From Arthrobacter sp. HY1533 (GTDB taxonomy: Bacteria; Actinomycetota; Actinomycetes; Actinomycetales; Micrococcaceae), in NCBI RefSeq assembly GCF_027568515.1, contig NZ_JANKZF010000003.1:1-64000 (forward strand): a stretch of DNA of 64,000 nt. The letters run 5' to 3'. A program made the translations under genes and the position numbers. This document shows, piece by piece, positions 62,239-64,000 of this stretch; the stretch's first letter is position 1, and every line of letters begins with the position of its first letter. Below the pieces are notes generated by a model that worked only from the letters and a program-made list of their open reading frames with translations, made no database searches and was not told where the DNA came from.

Positions 62239-62733
62239 CTACAGCGCCCCGTCGAAGGCGCGGGCGCCGGGGCCCTGTCCGGCCACCTCGTCGTCGGGGT
62301 TCACAAATCCGCACTCGGCCAGCGACAGGCAGCCGCAGCCGATGCAGCCGCCCAGGCTGCCGCGCAGCTTTTGCAGGGCGGCAATCCGGGCGTCCAGTTC
62401 CGCCTGCCAGTGCTCGGACAATCGCTGCCAGTCGGCCTGCGTGGGGACGCCGTGCTCGGGGAGTTCACCAAACACTGACGCGACAAGCGAGAGCGGGATG
62501 CCGGCGCGCTGCGCGGCCCGGATCACCGCGACCCGGCGCAGCACGGAGCGCTCGTAGCGGCGCTGGTTGCCGGAGGTGCGGGTGCTGTTGATCAGGCCCT
62601 GGCGCTCATAGAAATGCAGGGCGGAGACCGTGACGCCGCCGCGCTGGGCAACCTGGCCCACGCTCAGCGCCTCCTGCGCGCGGTGCCCGGTCCCGGCGTC
62701 GTACGCGGGCTCCGGGGAGCCGGTGCTAGTCAC
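62239..62733 (-). CDS. soxR: Redox-sensing transcriptional activator SoxR
   Basis: The product has 164 aa. The MerR-type helix-turn-helix is at residues 24-60 (SVGQVAQRGGVTVSALHFYERQGLINSTRTSGNQRRYE), followed by the dimer helix and the [2Fe-2S] ligands Cys130, Cys133, Cys135 and Cys141 in CIGCGCLSLAEC. Redox-active compounds oxidise the cluster and turn on target promoters. The GTG start overlaps the gntK stop by 8 nt (GTGACTAG), so it is made with gluconokinase. Confidence 0.95.
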   Translation of the reverse strand: MTSTGSPEPAYDAGTGHRAQEALSVGQVAQRGGVTVSALHFYERQGLINSTRTSGNQRRYERSVLRRVAVIRAAQRAGIPLSLVASVFGELPEHGVPTQADWQRLSEHWQAELDARIAALQKLRGSLGGCIGCGCLSLAECGFVNPDDEVAGQGPGARAFDGAL

Positions 62734-63277
62734 GGGTAATGGCGCGAATCCCGGCCACGGAATGGTCCAGGATCTCGGCCATGGTGGCGGAAATGTCAAC
62801 CACGACGGCGGACTCGTCGCCTTCCAGCGGTTCCAGCGCATCCAGCTGGGAGGCCAGGAGCTTGGGCGGCATGAAGTGGCCGGAGCGGCCCTCGAGGCGG
62901 GAGCTGAGCACCTCCAGCGATCCGTCCAGGTGCAGGAAGACAGTGTCCGGGGCCTGGACGCGGATGGCGTCGCGGTACCGCCGCTTCAGGGCCGAGCAGG
63001 CCACCACAATTCCGCGGGCCTGCGTGTTGGCCAGCTCGTGTCCCACCAGGTCCAGCCAGGGCCAGCGGTCCTCGTCGGTCAGCGGCGTGCCGGCGGCCAT
63101 CTTGCGGATGTTTTCCAGCGGGTGCAGGGAATCGGCATCCACGAACGGGAAGTTCATGGCGTCCGCCACGAGGGTGCCGATGGTGCTCTTGCCTGCCCCG
63201 GAGACGCCCATGACCACAACACGGGTCACTGTGGATTTCGGCGCGGGGGAAGCAGCTGCGGATTCAGAGGAAGTCAT
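62726..63277 (-). CDS. gntK: Gluconokinase
   Basis: The kinase (183 aa) makes 6-phosphogluconate from gluconate. The P-loop is GVSGAGKSTIGTLVA, followed by FPFVDADSLHPLENIRKM and CSALKRRYRD, typical of the GntK/IdnK family. It feeds the pentose phosphate route and its NADPH. The ATG lies 7 nt downstream of a TATACA -10 inside a GntR-type palindrome, and soxR overlaps its end. Confidence 0.95.
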   Translation of the reverse strand: MTSSESAAASPAPKSTVTRVVVMGVSGAGKSTIGTLVADAMNFPFVDADSLHPLENIRKMAAGTPLTDEDRWPWLDLVGHELANTQARGIVVACSALKRRYRDAIRVQAPDTVFLHLDGSLEVLSSRLEGRSGHFMPPKLLASQLDALEPLEGDESAVVVDISATMAEILDHSVAGIRAITRD

Positions 63278-63283
63278 GTCCTC

Positions 63284-63294
63284 TTGTATACCAA
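63284..63294 (-). promoter_or_regulatory. GntR-type operator overlapping gntK -10
   Basis: TTGTATACCAA is a near-perfect palindrome centred on GTATAC and includes the TATACA -10 of gntK (with an upstream TGG, an extended -10). Its place suits repression by the GntR/FCD regulator encoded upstream. Assignment is by resemblance to GntR-family TNGTATACCA-type sites. Confidence 0.5.
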
Positions 63295-63380
63295 AGGTTG
63301 ACGCAGATCACCCCACGGGGCCCGCCCGGGCGGCAACACGGCACCGCTTGCGGTTCACAATCCGGTGCCGGGGACTGACC

Positions 63381-64000
63381 TCAGGGCTGGTTGCGGGCGC
63401 GCCCGGCCAGGATGGTGCGCAGGGCCGGCTCCCCCGCCTCGAGGAACGATTCCTCGATCATCCGCACGTAGCCCTCGGAGGATTTCATGTGCTCGCGCAT
63501 GGCGGCCTCGGCGGCATCGGCGTCGCCGGCCCGGATGGCCTCGGCAATCCGGCGGTGCTGCTGCTGCTCATCGCCCACCAGGTCGTGCACTTCACGGTAG
63601 CGGCGCACCTCAACCATGACGGTGGTCAGCTCGGTGCGCAATGCTTCGCTGAACCATTCGAGGGCGCCGTTGCCGGTGGCGCGGGCGATTGCCATGTGGA
63701 AGGCAATGTCGAGCGCGGGGTAGCCCTCCGTGTCCAGCAGGGCGTCGTCCATTTGGGCCATCAGGCCGTCGAGCACCTCAAAGTCGCCGCCGGTGGCCCG
63801 TTGCGCCGCTAGCCGTGCGGCCTGGATTTCCAGCGGGATGCGCACGTCCATCATGTCCGTCAGGGGGCGCTGGTTGTTGTGCAGGACCCGGGACAGGAAC
63901 ATCTTGATGAGGTGGCCGTCTAGTTCCTTGACCACGGCGTTGCGGCCGTTGTGGACCTCCACGAGGCCCACCGCCTCCAGGGCACTGAGGGCCTCCCGAA
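63381..64000 (-). CDS. GntR-family (FCD) regulator, 5'-truncated at window edge
   Basis: The visible part (206 codons) lacks its true start, which is right of base 64000. It begins in the end of the winged helix (REALSALEAVGLVEVHNGRNAVV) and continues with an FCD ligand-binding domain (about 30-190 of the visible part, with MMDVRIPLEIQAARLAAQ, FHMAIARATGN and the metal/ligand His in EHMKSSEGYV). It probably regulates gntK, 103 nt downstream. The ligand is likely a sugar acid. Confidence 0.85.
   Translation of the reverse strand, partial: REALSALEAVGLVEVHNGRNAVVKELDGHLIKMFLSRVLHNNQRPLTDMMDVRIPLEIQAARLAAQRATGGDFEVLDGLMAQMDDALLDTEGYPALDIAFHMAIARATGNGALEWFSEALRTELTTVMVEVRRYREVHDLVGDEQQQHRRIAEAIRAGDADAAEAAMREHMKSSEGYVRMIEESFLEAGEPALRTILAGRARNQP

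Overview
High-GC actinobacterial chromosome, most likely an Arthrobacter-like member of the Micrococcaceae. This is inferred from GC content, GTG/TTG starts, TANNNT -10 boxes, a Rho with a long Asn/Arg-rich insert, and the gene order argS-lysA-hom-thrC-thrB-rho-prfA-prmC-tsaC-wecA-atp, the order seen in actinobacteria such as Mycobacterium tuberculosis. No transposase, integrase, phage module, rRNA or CRISPR array was seen. There is one tRNA gene, tRNA-Arg(CCG).

Region 1 (1-26.1 kb, mostly minus strand). The left end is the F1Fo ATP synthase operon (atpB-E-F-H-A, with atpG expected just off the edge), preceded by two small AtpI/AtpZ-type membrane genes and wecA. From the right, argS starts a long run: lysA, hom, thrC, thrB (lysine and threonine synthesis), rho, prfA, prmC and tsaC (termination, translation, tRNA modification). 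Between wecA and tsaC lies about 7.5 kb that is not part of the conserved block: a CapD-type sugar dehydratase, a tightly overlapping plus-strand set (two GT2 glycosyltransferases and an epimerase) and an alcohol dehydrogenase / XRE regulator / cupin group. It ends at a perfect 66-bp palindrome beside tsaC.

Region 2 (26.1-41 kb) is accessory and catabolic: CynX-type MFS, tRNA-Arg with a strong terminator, a membrane-anchored EEP phosphatase, GH1 beta-glucosidase plus carboxylesterase, a cell-wall-anchored GH20 hexosaminidase, a methyltransferase, a DUF222/HNH protein, a GNAT enzyme overlapping a DMT exporter, and a divergent MarR regulator with a 16-bp-arm operator.

Region 3 (41-54 kb): HrpA helicase carrying an in-frame intragenic repeat cluster, BCCT osmolyte transporter, membrane-anchored matrixin-like protease, an ArsR-MFS operon with a 19-bp-arm operator, a HIT protein, and a sulfur group (ADH-rhodanese divergent from a Cds1-type L-cysteine desulfhydrase).

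Region 4 (54-64 kb) is metal and redox: Zur, a lipase maturation factor, znuABC with two Zur-like boxes, two CBS/CorC membrane proteins, then a flavin reductase under a textbook SoxR promoter, soxR overlapping gntK, and a 5'-truncated FCD-type GntR regulator.

A window-wide signal is a TANNNT (or TATATT) -10 box ending exactly 6-7 nt before the start codon of nine genes that mostly lack a Shine-Dalgarno sequence, which predicts leaderless mRNAs.
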